NCBI GenBank assembly: GCA_902464615.1
Contig: CABQKA010000002.1
Coordinates: 1-64,000 of the forward strand
Origin: an uncultured Prevotella sp.
Lineage (GTDB): Bacteria; Bacteroidota; Bacteroidia; Bacteroidales; Bacteroidaceae
Direction: 5' to 3'
DNA: 64,000 nucleotides
Below, piece by piece: positions 1 through 8,615 of this stretch. Positions within the stretch are counted from its first letter, which is position 1. Each line of letters begins with the position of its first letter. The position numbers were made by a program, and so were the translations under genes. The notes beneath the pieces are model-generated. The model was given only the letters and a program-made list of their open reading frames with translations. It did no database searches and was not told the origin of the DNA.

Positions 1-2364
1 GCATCCAGTTGCCGTTGACGTTGTCGGGCTGGCGCAGGTAAGCCCCGGTCTGGGGGTTGAAGGTGCGGTTCATGGCGACGGCGTTCGATATGTAGTAATA
101 GTGGAGGTTGAGCGTGAAGAGCGGAGTGAAGTTTCCGCTTTCATAATAGATTCGGAAGGTGGCGTTTTCGCGGTAAGTGCGGCGCAGGTCGGGGTTGCCG
201 ATGCGGACGTTGAGCGGGTCGGCGTTGTCGTAGTAGTCCAGGAGGTAGAGCTGGTCGGCGGGCTGGTCGCTGTGGCTCAGTGCCAGCTGGAGATTCAAGT
301 TTTTCCCCTTGCGGGTGGGCAGGTTGCGCTGCAGTTCTATGCTGGGCTGGAAGACGAAGGTGGTGCGGCGGTTGTCGGCCTGCAGGGGGCCGCGCTCGTA
401 GGCGATGCGTTCCTGGCGGATGGCCGGTGTCAGGATGAAGTGGCCGCGGAAGTTGCTGTAGCCGCCATAGTTTTTGTCGAGACGGAAATGGAGCGTCACC
501 TGGTGCTCCTTACTCCAGCGCTGGGAGTGCTCGCTGTTCTGGAGGTCCTGCACGGTCTCGAGGGCTGTGGTCGTAGAGGGCAGTTCGCCCAATGCTGCGG
601 AATCGGCTGCGCCGAAGCCTTCGAGTCCGTCCAGACGGTAGAGGTCGTCGCGGCCGGAGGAATAGCTTTGCGAGAAAGTGTAGGTGGGCCAGAAGTTGAC
701 GTCGCCGAACTGTCCGTTGTAGCCGAGGGCTATGCCGTACTCGTATTTCCGTGAGGGCAGGGTACGGTAGCGGTTGCGGTAGTCCTCTGCCTGTGAGGCG
801 TCGGTGGGGTAGTCCAGCGTGTAGTGGTCGAACGTTTTGCGGTCGCTGTGGCGGTAGAGCGCGTTGAGGTTAATGCTTAACATGTCCTGCAGGCCCTGCC
901 GGGTGAAGGGCTTGTAGGTGAGGCTGAAGGTGGGTAGTTCCACGCTCCAGCTCTTTCCGCGCGAGAGGCTGGCCTGGCGGTAGCGGTTCAGGACGAGCTG
1001 CCGCTGCAAGGCACTGCCGCCCGGGGTGAAAAGGCTGTCGAGCAGTCCGGCGGAGGGCCGGGCGAAGGGAGCTTCAGACAGGGCGGCCGAGCGGTCGGCC
1101 GAGCTGATGCGGTTGCGGTCGTAGCCGAAATTGAGTTTGCCGTAGGCGTAGATTATTTTTGAAGAGTACCCGTAGTAATTTTCCAGGCGGACGGAGGTGG
1201 CGCACTCGTCGCGGTCGGCGTCGGAAAGGCTGTACGTGCTCCCTTCGGGCAGGAAAGTCTCGCTGTTCGCACGTTCTGTGCGGTCCAGGTCTGTGTGGAG
1301 CCAGGTGAGGTCCGTGGTCCAGCGGTTGCCGGTATTGGGGTCTTCGTAGGAGAACTCGGCGCCGACGTTTTTCGCCGCCTGCAGTCCCGTAGGCGCTGCG
1401 GCGGGCGTCCAGTCGCCGCGGCGTCCGGGCCGGCGGGTGTCGTTCGTGTTGTTCAGGTTGGCGAAGACGGTGGTGAACGTCTTGGGCGTGAAGCCCAGGG
1501 CGAAGAGGCGGCCCAGGTAGCGGTCGCGCGAGCCGTAGGCGGCCTCGGCGTTGGCGAGCCAGCCTACGGAGAACTCTTTCTTGAGGTTGACGTCCATGAC
1601 GAGGGGCTTGTTCTCCACTTCCGCGCCGCGGAAGCGGTCGAAGGCGGTGGTGCGCTCGTAGACCTTCACCTTGTCCACCATGTAGGCGGGCAGGTTGTCC
1701 AGCGCCACGCCGGGATTGCCTTCGAAGAAGTTGCGGCCGCCCAGCAGGAGGCTTTCCACACGTTTGCCGTGGTAGAGGATGACGCCGCCGTCGCGCAGTT
1801 CCACGCCGGGCAGGCGCTCCACGAGGGCGTCGAGCATGGAGCCGCGGGCCAGCTGGAAGGCGTCGGCGTTGTAGACGACGGTGTCGCCGTGCATCACCAT
1901 CTTGATTTTCGTGGCCCGGACCACGGCCTCGCCCAGCTGGTACTCCCGCTCGCGCGGCTTGCGGTGCATGTCTGCGTCGGGCAACCAGATACTTTTGTAT
2001 GCGCGGCGGTGGGTGGGTGTCGTGAAGCTGACGTAGAGCGTGTCGTAGTCCGGGTGTGTGCAGCGGATGAGGTAGCTGCCCTTCGTGACGTTGATGCTGC
2101 CGAAGACGGATGCGTACACCCGGCCCATCTTCTCGGTTGTCCCTTCGGCATATTCGAGGTCGGCGATGTAGGTGCTGTCCGGCCGGAGCAGTTCCATTTT
2201 CACCCCCTTCAGCCCCCCTCGTAGGTGACGTCGTCGCGTACATTAATCATGACGTCGAACGCCCGTTCTTTTTCCTCCGGTTGCTGGGCCATCGCGGCGG
2301 CGGGGCAGCACAACGCGGCGGCCAGAAGGCCGGGAAACAGTGGGCAGGATGTGCGGACTTTCAT
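1..2364 (-). CDS. Outer-membrane beta-barrel, TonB-receptor-like protein; 3' end beyond the window; frameshift near its 5' end
   Basis: Starting at ATG 2364, the reverse strand encodes a signal peptide (MKVRTSCPLFPGLLAA..., likely cleaved before QQPEEK) and the start of a carboxypeptidase-regulatory-like fold (FDVMINVRDDVTYEGG), then hits TGA at 2210-2212. The shifted frame (GVKMELLRPDSTYIADLEYAEG...) is open for about 730 codons to the window edge. It continues with a CarboxypepD_reg-like domain, a plug-like region (VVRATKIKMVMHGDTVVYNADAF, cut here as VVRATKIKMV and GDTVVYNADAF) and barrel strands of the PF14905 type (NPDLRRTYRENATFRIYYES). One extra G in the G6 tract (2213-2218) would join the frames as YEGG-LKG-VKMELL. 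The protein belongs in the outer membrane; its substrate is unknown. It lies 73 bp downstream of a Cys-rich peptide gene on the same strand, so the two may be co-expressed. Family call is firm; whether the break is biological is not. Confidence 0.8.
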
Positions 2365-2437
2365 AAGCAGGATGGTGAAAGGTTTGCAGGAAGGGGGAGA
2401 AATGCCCCTGCCCTTGCCGGGCGGGGGCGTAAAAAAG

Positions 2438-2767
2438 TCAGAACAGCAGGAATCCGCTGGGGGCAACGGAATTCGGCTTGTCTGTGGTCGTCGTTGTCGT
2501 GGAGGGTTCTGCTACGGTACAGGTCTTATTTTTGCAGCCGCCGTTGGAACAACTGTCATTCTTGCAGCCGTCATTTACGCAACCTTCGGAATTGGTGCAG
2601 TTTTCGTTCTTACAACCTGTATTTTCACAAGGCGAGTTAAGGGTACTCATTATGCTTGCACCACCGAATCCGCCGAATCCGCCGCGGAGTTTCCCTTCCT
2701 GGTCTGTGGTGAAGGGCGCTGCGATTTCCTCGCAGATGGCCATCAGTCTGGTTTTCCGTTGAATCAT
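2438..2767 (-). CDS. Small double-glycine-leader, cysteine-repeat peptide; candidate RiPP precursor
   Basis: 109 residues from ATG 2767. Residues 1-30 look like a Bacteroidetes natural-product leader ending in KLRGG, followed by FGGFGG (31-36), giving three Gly-Gly pairs at 29-30, 32-33 and 35-36. The core has Cys at 47, 52, 57, 63, 68, 73, 78 and 83. The first seven all have Asn at +2 (CEN, CKN, CTN, CVN, CKN, CSN, CKN), a near-perfect C-x-N-x-x pentad repeat. The tail has six Thr in a row (90-95) and ends in GFLLF. No signal peptide is visible, which fits export by a Gly-Gly peptidase ABC transporter rather than Sec. No maturase or transporter lies in the window; an outer-membrane barrel gene follows. 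I infer a radical-SAM-type or disulfide-rich secreted peptide from the leader and Cys pattern. Starts further upstream are in frame but lack support. A -7 box lies at 2913-2920. Confidence 0.6.
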   Translation of the reverse strand: MIQRKTRLMAICEEIAAPFTTDQEGKLRGGFGGFGGASIMSTLNSPCENTGCKNENCTNSEGCVNDGCKNDSCSNGGCKNKTCTVAEPSTTTTTTDKPNSVAPSGFLLF

Positions 2768-2912
2768 AGGACAATGAATGTTTAAGTTTAACGATAAAAA
2801 AGGCCGGGCCTTTTCGGGTGTATATTGCGGGGTGGCGGCGGGCTTGCGGCCGGACCTCTCCCTCCGTTTGTCCATGTGTGCGATGCGCCGGGAGTGTGAA
2901 AACCGGATGCGG

Positions 2913-2920
2913 CAAAGATA
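2913..2920 (-). promoter_or_regulatory. -7 box TATCTTTG for the Cys-repeat peptide gene
   Basis: Exact TAnnTTTG on the reverse strand. No clear -33 TTTG. The implied leader is about 140 nt. Confidence 0.5.
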
Positions 2921-3029
2921 AACAAAAACGCGGAATAAAAATATTTTTTGCAAAAAAAACAGTATAGGCATATTTTTAACCCGCGAGAGCTGGAAGATTG
3001 CCGCCGGATGGCTGCCGTCCGGCACAGCA

Positions 3030-3073
3030 CACACGGCGCCTATCCCCGTGCGCACGGGGATAGGCGCCGTGTG
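3030..3073. repeat. Palindromic repeat R1 (CTATCCCCGTG type)
   Basis: Perfect 21-bp inverted repeat with a 2-bp spacer, just downstream of the GH16 gene; could also act as its terminator. The 320-bp gap 2768-3087 otherwise holds only the peptide promoter. Confidence 0.8.
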
Positions 3074-3087
3074 TACGGGAATAAGGC

Positions 3088-3873
3088 TCAGGGCACGAGT
3101 TCGTACATCTTCACCCAGTCCACCTCAAACTGCACGGGGAGTTGGCGCGGGTCGACGCGGCCCACCCACTGGCCGCCCAGCTGCATGTCGACGAGCAGGT
3201 AGAAAGGCGTGCCGAAGGGAAACTGCCCCGGTTCGTCGGTCTCGATGCGCGGGTAGGTGAAGGTGCGCCGCCCGTTGATGGAAAAGACGAGGCTGTCCGG
3301 CAGAATCTCGACGGCATAGACGTTGAATCCGTCCGGGTCGATGGGTCCGGTGGCGCCGTGGGGCGGGTTCTGGCCGTGCTTCAGGACGTAGGTGTAGTAA
3401 GTGTGTACGGTCTGGTAGGCGATGCTGTCGTGGTTGAGCCGTTCCATGATGTCGATTTCGCCGGCGCGGGGCCACTGTCCCTCTTCGGGCAGCAGCCAGA
3501 AGGCGGGCCAGGCGCCGCGCGCCCCCTGCAAGCGGGCGCGGATGGCCACTTTCCCGTAGCGTAGGCTGACCTTCCCCTTCGTGTACAGTCCGCCGGTGAG
3601 GTAGGGCGCCGTGTCGTTGGGGCAGACGCCGTCGTTGGCCACGCCGCGCAGCACGAGGCGGCCGCGGCGCACGTCGTAGAGCGCGTCGTGGGCAGACATG
3701 TGGCGGTTCCAGTCCGACCCGCCGCGGGGTATCTTGCTCCAGTATTTTTCGTTGAACGTCCGCCCGCGGAAGTTGTCTTTCCAAACGAGGCGGTAGCGCG
3801 GCCCGCCGGCAAGGGCGGCAAGGGCGAAGAGGAATGCGCCGGTCAGCGCGGAGAGTTTCCAGAGGTGTCTCAT
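3088..3873 (-). CDS. Secreted glycoside hydrolase family 16 (laminarinase/beta-glucanase-like)
   Basis: 261 residues from ATG 3873. The signal peptide (MRHLWKLSALTGAFLFALAALAGG) is followed directly by a single GH16 jelly-roll domain. The family signature reads GEIDIME, with E139 as the predicted nucleophile, D141 the assisting acid and E144 the acid/base. Other GH16 landmarks are W-K-D-N-F near the N-terminus, the substrate-cleft run TGGLYTKGKVSLRYGKVAIRA and the closing VDWVKMYE. GH16 enzymes cleave beta-1,3 or beta-1,4 bonds in beta-glucans, agars or host glycans; the substrate cannot be chosen from sequence. It would act in the periplasm or outside the cell. A promoter box (TATCTTTG) lies 36 bp before the start codon, and a perfect 21-bp inverted repeat follows the stop. 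A second GH16 domain occurs in the large protein at 21326-24172. Confidence 0.9.
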   Translation of the reverse strand: MRHLWKLSALTGAFLFALAALAGGPRYRLVWKDNFRGRTFNEKYWSKIPRGGSDWNRHMSAHDALYDVRRGRLVLRGVANDGVCPNDTAPYLTGGLYTKGKVSLRYGKVAIRARLQGARGAWPAFWLLPEEGQWPRAGEIDIMERLNHDSIAYQTVHTYYTYVLKHGQNPPHGATGPIDPDGFNVYAVEILPDSLVFSINGRRTFTYPRIETDEPGQFPFGTPFYLLVDMQLGGQWVGRVDPRQLPVQFEVDWVKMYELVP

Positions 3874-3908
3874 GGCGAGATGGGTTTTAGTGAAAAGTAA
3901 GCTGTGTG

Positions 3909-3916
3909 CAAAGATA
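3909..3916 (-). promoter_or_regulatory. -7 box TATCTTTG for the GH16 gene
   Basis: Exact consensus, 36 bp before ATG 3873; predicted leader about 30 nt. Confidence 0.6.
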
Positions 3917-4047
3917 ATGAATTCCGGCCACCGGGCCACTCTCCGCCCGCGTCTGTTGCCCGGATGGGGAGCAGTCCGAACGGGCCGTCCGGGCGGGCAA
4001 TTTAGATTTTTTTGCGCGGCGCGGAAGGCATTTCGTATGGAATTTCC

Positions 4048-4055
4048 TACCTTTG
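4048..4055 (+). promoter_or_regulatory. -7 box TACCTTTG for the EEP-family gene
   Basis: Exact consensus 63 bp before ATG 4118, divergent from the GH16 promoter. Confidence 0.6.
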
Positions 4056-4117
4056 GAGCGGCTGTGCGGCGGCGGATGCTCCGTCTCCGGAAAGCCGTGA
4101 CAGGACTTTCAATCGAC

Positions 4118-4876
4118 ATGAAAAAAGCAATACTCTTTCTCTCCTTCCTGGCGCTGCCGCTGGGGGCGGTGGCGCAGGACACGCTGCGCGTCATGACGTA
4201 CAACGTGAAGAACGCGGTCGGGATGGACGGCCGCCGCAATTATTGGCGCATAGCCGGGGCCGTGGCCCGCGTGGTCCCGGACGTAGTGGCGGTGCAGGAA
4301 CTGGACAGCGCCACGCGGCGCAGCAAGGGCGACTATGTGCTGGGCGAACTGGCCCGCATCACGAAGATGCACGCCACTTACGCGCCGGCCATTGACTTCG
4401 ACGGGGGCAAGTACGGCGTGGGCATCCTCTCGCGCGAAAAGCCGCTGAGCGTGCGGGCCGTCCCCCTGCCGGGGCGCGAAGAGGCCCGCGTGATGCTCAT
4501 GGCGGAGTTCGGGAGCTACGTGTTCTGCTGCGTCCACCTGTCGCTGACGGACGAGGACCGCATGGCCTCGCTGCCCATTATCCTCGAGGCCGTCCGGCAG
4601 TGGGACAAGCCCGTGTTTCTGGCCGGCGACTGGAACGCTTCGCCTTCCTCGCCCTTCGTGCAGGAGGTGCAGCGGGATTTCCGCCTGCTCTCGGACACGG
4701 CGCAGACCACCTTCCCCTCGCCCGCCCCGTCGGAGACGATAGACTACGTGGCGGCGCTGAAACCGGCGGCAGGCGTGCAGGTGTACTCCTCGCGCGTGCC
4801 GGAGGAGCGTGTGGCTTCGGACCACCGGCCCGTGGTGGTCTCGCTCCGGCTGGAGGAGGCGGAAGAAGCGCGTTAA
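4118..4876 (+). CDS. Secreted endonuclease/exonuclease/phosphatase-family protein
   Basis: 252 residues. A short signal peptide (MKKAILFLSFLALPLGAVA) is followed by QDTLRVMTYNVKN, so mature Gln is at +1. EEP-fold landmarks are MTYNVKNAVG (metal-binding Asn), VVAVQELD (catalytic Glu), FCCVHLSL, LAGDWNA (Asp/Asn pair) and the closing VASDHRPVVV (Asp-His). Members hydrolyse phosphodiester or phosphomonoester bonds in nucleic acids, sphingolipids or inositol phosphates. Single-domain secreted Bacteroidetes versions are rarely assigned a substrate, and none can be given here. The ATG at 4118 was chosen because it begins the signal peptide. It is divergent from the GH16 gene, with its own TACCTTTG box at 4048-4055, and converges on the GH2 gene at a shared hairpin. 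Confidence 0.88.
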   Translation: MKKAILFLSFLALPLGAVAQDTLRVMTYNVKNAVGMDGRRNYWRIAGAVARVVPDVVAVQELDSATRRSKGDYVLGELARITKMHATYAPAIDFDGGKYGVGILSREKPLSVRAVPLPGREEARVMLMAEFGSYVFCCVHLSLTDEDRMASLPIILEAVRQWDKPVFLAGDWNASPSSPFVQEVQRDFRLLSDTAQTTFPSPAPSETIDYVAALKPAAGVQVYSSRVPEERVASDHRPVVVSLRLEEAEEAR

Positions 4877-4890
4877 GGCCGTACCGGCCG

Positions 4891-4938
4891 AAAAAATATC
4901 CGGGCGCGTCGGGGAACATTTTCCCGGCGCGCCCGGAT
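4891..4938 (-). terminator. Intrinsic terminator of the GH2 gene, possibly bidirectional
   Basis: An 11-bp perfect stem ATCCGGGCGCG/CGCGCCCGGAT (4898-4908, 4928-4938) followed on the reverse strand by ATATTTTTT. Confidence 0.75.
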
Positions 4939-4958
4939 GCTGTAAGGGGCGGCGTGCC

Positions 4959-7900
4959 TTATTCGAGGCGCAGGCGCACCGTCCCGCTGATGTGGTCGCC
5001 CTTGCGGACGGGCCGGCGGAAGGGGGCGTAGTAGCTTTCGAGGAACATCTCGTTGCCCGGCGAGTCGAAGTCGGCCACGAGGAAGCGGATGTGTCCGTCT
5101 TCGAGCCAGGAGCGCCAGTGCTGCCGGCCGTCGCCGCAGGCCGTGACGCGCCGTCCGGCCGAGTCGCGCAGTCCGGCGTAGTAGAAGTCGCGGCGGGTGG
5201 AGCGGAAATCGTTGCTCCCCAGCTCGTTGGCATCCATGCTCCAGCTCCATGACGGGCGCGTGCGGCCCGTTGCCCCGGCCGGTACGGCGTCGAAGAAGAG
5301 GGGCGCTTCGCCGGCGGTGCGGCCGATGTGGTCGGCAGGGTAGACGCTCCAAAGCCCTTTGCGCCGCCAGTAGACGCGGTCGAAGGAGCGCGGCGCGTCG
5401 AAGACCAGTCCCCACTGGCGCGGGTTCACGTCCTGCAAGGCCTGGAAGTCGTAGTCGGCCACGAGAGTCCCGGCCGCGTTGATGCGCAGCGTGTAGCCGC
5501 CCTCGAACTCGGCGTAGCTGCCCTCGACGCTGACGAGCACGTCGTCGCCGTCGCGGCGCGCGGTGACCGCGGTGGCCTTCCATGCGGAGCAGGTGGCGTT
5601 GAAGGGCGGCGTGTGGGCGTTGTGGTTGGGCAGGCAGCCGCCGCCCGTCAGCGGCAGGGCCATGAGCGTAGGTCCGCCGGAGAGCAGCTGTACGCCGTCG
5701 CGGCTGACGGACAGCAGGCTGCCGTCGGCCTTGCTTATTTCGCACTCGAAGCCGTCGCCCGTCACGACGTAGCGGTCCTTACGCTCGCGCAGCTTGGTAG
5801 CGGCCGGCTCGACGGTGGGCAGGCTGAGGGCCGGCGAGTGGCCGGCCGGCAGGGCATACTCGTCTACGACGTAGCCTTTCGGGTCGGTGAAGGAGAGGAA
5901 GAGCGTATCGCCGGCGGCAGGGACGGCGTCGAGGCGCAGTTCGCCGCGTCCGCCGGGTTCGGCGGAAACGGTGGCCGTGCCGCTGGCCGCACCCATGCGC
6001 CAGTCGGCGCGCAGCTCGTTGAGGTTGGAGAAGGTCAGACGGTTTTCCACCCCGATGCGCGGCGCTACGCCCACGGCGAGGCTGTCGGCAAGGACACGCA
6101 CGGGGCTGTACGCCTTTTTCATGTACCAGTATTCCGGTTTGGGGCGGCGCCATCCGTCTATCGGGCCCCACTCTCCGTAACCTACGGCGCTGCCGTCGGG
6201 CAGTTGGAATACGTCGTCGATGCCCGACCAGATGGAGCCGCCAAGGACGGCGGGCGTGCGGAACATCTGCTCCCACATGGGCGTCAGGGCCAGGGCCCAG
6301 TCGCAGCGGACGCCGGGGTCGGTCACCAGTTCGCTGCGGTTGTAGGCGTTCAGGTGGCAAAACTCGCCGAAGGTCATGGGCCGCCCGTCGCGTGCGGCAG
6401 CCTCGCATCCGCCGGGTCCGGGATAATGGATGTTGGCGATGGGCGCCGTGCTGCCCTGGTTGTTGAAGCCGCCGTAGGCCTGGTCGTGGAAGGAATAGGG
6501 GCGCGACGGGTCGGCGCGGCGCACGTATTCGGCCACTTGGGCGAAGCCCTTGTTCCAGTACGACTCGTTGGCCAGCGACCAGAAGAGGACGGCGGGATGG
6601 TTGCGGTAGAAGTGCACGGTCTCAAGGTTGGCCTGCAGGATGTAGTCGTAGTACTGCGGGTCGCGGTAGTTCAGCCGCCGCCAGTTTTCGTTTGTCCCGT
6701 GCCCTACCCAGCAGACGGGCGCTTCCAGTTCGACGAAGAGGCCCAGCTCGTCGCACGCCTCGATGAACTCTTCGGCGGGCGGGTAATGCGAGGTGCGCAC
6801 GAAGTTGCAGTTGGCCGCGCGGTAGAGTTCGGCATCGCGCCGCCACCATTCCGGTGTGAGCGAACGGCCCAGCAAGGGGTGTACCTCGTGGCGGCAGACG
6901 CCGCGCAACTTGACAGCCCGGCCGTTGACCAGCAGACGGTTCCCCTGGACAGCCACTTCGCGGAAGCCGACGCGGCGCGTCACGTCCTCGACCTGTTTCC
7001 CGCCGGCCGAGAGACTTGCCGTAACGGTGTAGAGATTAGGATGTTCGTTGTCCCAAAGGCGCGGCGCGCTGACGGGCAGCGACAGCCAGCCCTGCCACGT
7101 ACTGTCTGCCTTGACGGTCGGGAGCTTGGCGCGGAGGGTCGCGCCGTGTTCTTCGACGCGTATTTGCAGTGCGGCGTCCGTCAAGGCTTTACCGGTCGTG
7201 TTGCATACCCGGGCGAAGACGCGGAGCGTGGCGTCGCGGTAGTCCGCGTCGAGGTCTGTCACGTAACGGAGGTCGGCCACGTAGGCCTTCGGGACGGCGA
7301 AGAGGGTCACCTTGCGAGTGATGCCGCCCATTTGGTGCGCGGCGTATTGCGTCAGGCTGCCGAGCATGTCGGCCAGCGACTCGCTGCGCACGCGGAGGGC
7401 CACTTCGTTCGTGCCCGGATGCAGGGCGTCGGTCACGTCGAGTTCATAGGGCGTCATGCCGCCCAAGTGGTAGCCCGCGCGTTTCCCGTTGAGGAAAACC
7501 TCATACTCGCTGTGTACGCCGTCGAAGCGCAGTTTCACGCGCTGTCCGGCCCAGTCGGACGGCAGGTCGAACGTGCGGCGGTAGCGTGCCCATCCGGCCG
7601 AATCGGCCTGGAAGCCCTGCATGGCCCATTCGCCGGGTACTTGGATGTCGTGCCAGGTGTCGCCGCTTTCCGACGGGCTGAACTGCCATACGCCGTCCAG
7701 GCTCAGGGCCGCGCGGTAGGTCCCGGCCACGGCCGACGGCTTGGGCGTGTACTGCGGCAGGAAGGCTTCCGCGTTGACAAGCGTGTCGACGACGAAGGCC
7801 GGCATCTGGCGCAGCTCGGCCCGTGCCTCCTCGGCGAAGGGGGCGAGCGGCGTGGCGTCGGCCGAGCGCAGCCGTATGCCCGAGATGACGGCGTTGGGCC

Positions 7901-8336
7901 CGCCGGAGCATTCGAATACCAGCACCAGCTGCCCGTAGGCATAGGCCTTGCGCGGCAGGCGGACGCGGCGTGTGGCCAGCTCCCCCTCGGCCAGGCGCAC
8001 CGGCTCGCACACAGGGTTGCCGTCGGCCTGCACCTCCACGAGGCGGTTGCCGTCCGAGTAGAAAGTCAGTTCCAGTTCGTAGTCCGCCTCCTTGTTCAGA
8101 TGGTCGAAGGCATAAATCACACGGGGGCCGAAGTTGCACGTCAGTGCTGCGGGGTCGGTCCCTTCGGGCGCGGAGAAGGTGTAGTCCTCCCCCATCACCA
8201 GGTGGGGCTGGCGGCCCGCTTCGCCGCAGTCGTCCTCCGCCACGACGTGCATCGTCTGTCCTTGTGCGCGGAGCGGCGCGCAGGTCAGCAGCGAGGCCAG
8301 TGCTGCCAGGGGCATCCATTTTGTCATACTGTTCAT
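4959..8336 (-). CDS. Secreted glycoside hydrolase family 2, beta-galactosidase-like, large multidomain form
   Basis: 1125 residues from ATG 8336, opening with MNSMTKWMPLAALASLL and a likely cleavage before QGQTMHV. An N-terminal carbohydrate-binding-like region (about 30-230) precedes the GH2 sugar-binding jelly roll (about 240-410), the immunoglobulin-like domain (about 415-520) and the TIM barrel. WSLANESYW places the acid/base at E591, and MTFGEFCHLN the nucleophile at E658; RTSHYPP is also typical. The C-terminal part (about 800-1125) matches the beta-galactosidase DUF4981/small-chain beta-sandwich. It should release terminal beta-linked galactose or a related sugar outside the cytoplasm. 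No SusC/SusD pair or regulator is adjacent, so this is not a classical polysaccharide utilisation locus. A promoter box lies at 8393-8400 and a terminator at 4891-4938. Confidence 0.92.
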   Translation of the reverse strand: MNSMTKWMPLAALASLLTCAPLRAQGQTMHVVAEDDCGEAGRQPHLVMGEDYTFSAPEGTDPAALTCNFGPRVIYAFDHLNKEADYELELTFYSDGNRLVEVQADGNPVCEPVRLAEGELATRRVRLPRKAYAYGQLVLVFECSGGPNAVISGIRLRSADATPLAPFAEEARAELRQMPAFVVDTLVNAEAFLPQYTPKPSAVAGTYRAALSLDGVWQFSPSESGDTWHDIQVPGEWAMQGFQADSAGWARYRRTFDLPSDWAGQRVKLRFDGVHSEYEVFLNGKRAGYHLGGMTPYELDVTDALHPGTNEVALRVRSESLADMLGSLTQYAAHQMGGITRKVTLFAVPKAYVADLRYVTDLDADYRDATLRVFARVCNTTGKALTDAALQIRVEEHGATLRAKLPTVKADSTWQGWLSLPVSAPRLWDNEHPNLYTVTASLSAGGKQVEDVTRRVGFREVAVQGNRLLVNGRAVKLRGVCRHEVHPLLGRSLTPEWWRRDAELYRAANCNFVRTSHYPPAEEFIEACDELGLFVELEAPVCWVGHGTNENWRRLNYRDPQYYDYILQANLETVHFYRNHPAVLFWSLANESYWNKGFAQVAEYVRRADPSRPYSFHDQAYGGFNNQGSTAPIANIHYPGPGGCEAAARDGRPMTFGEFCHLNAYNRSELVTDPGVRCDWALALTPMWEQMFRTPAVLGGSIWSGIDDVFQLPDGSAVGYGEWGPIDGWRRPKPEYWYMKKAYSPVRVLADSLAVGVAPRIGVENRLTFSNLNELRADWRMGAASGTATVSAEPGGRGELRLDAVPAAGDTLFLSFTDPKGYVVDEYALPAGHSPALSLPTVEPAATKLRERKDRYVVTGDGFECEISKADGSLLSVSRDGVQLLSGGPTLMALPLTGGGCLPNHNAHTPPFNATCSAWKATAVTARRDGDDVLVSVEGSYAEFEGGYTLRINAAGTLVADYDFQALQDVNPRQWGLVFDAPRSFDRVYWRRKGLWSVYPADHIGRTAGEAPLFFDAVPAGATGRTRPSWSWSMDANELGSNDFRSTRRDFYYAGLRDSAGRRVTACGDGRQHWRSWLEDGHIRFLVADFDSPGNEMFLESYYAPFRRPVRKGDHISGTVRLRLE

Positions 8337-8392
8337 GGTAGAATGTTTTGGGTCGTTGTCCGGCGGCCGTTTCTCCGGGGCCGCCTGTCCGG

Positions 8393-8400
8393 CAAATGTA
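8393..8400 (-). promoter_or_regulatory. -7 box TACATTTG for the GH2 gene
   Basis: Exact consensus on the reverse strand, 57 bp before ATG 8336. Confidence 0.55.
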
Positions 8401-8615
8401 ATCCTTTTCGCCGAAGTGTCCGGCCCGTATGGCCGAAATGTGCAGGCTATGCCCGGCTGCGTGCCGGATAGGTCACTTGCCGTGTGGCCGCCGGGTGACG
8501 GAATGTTTCCGGTGCGGTTAAAAAAACGGAAAATCCGTTGCCCGGCGCGTTGTGATATTAGCAAAATGGCTAACTTGCGCGCAAATTTTTTCAGAACGCT
8601 TAAACTTATGTTTTT

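Noticed and set aside
2470..2640. Cys-repeat region considered as a tandem DNA repeat or CRISPR-like array
   Set aside because: Periodicity is in the protein only; the nucleotide units vary too much and there are no constant repeats with spacers.
5328..8471. 1047-codon open frame antisense to the GH2 gene
   Set aside because: High GC leaves long open frames opposite real genes. The translation is low-complexity Gly/Val/Ala/Arg with no domain, while the reverse strand encodes a complete GH2.
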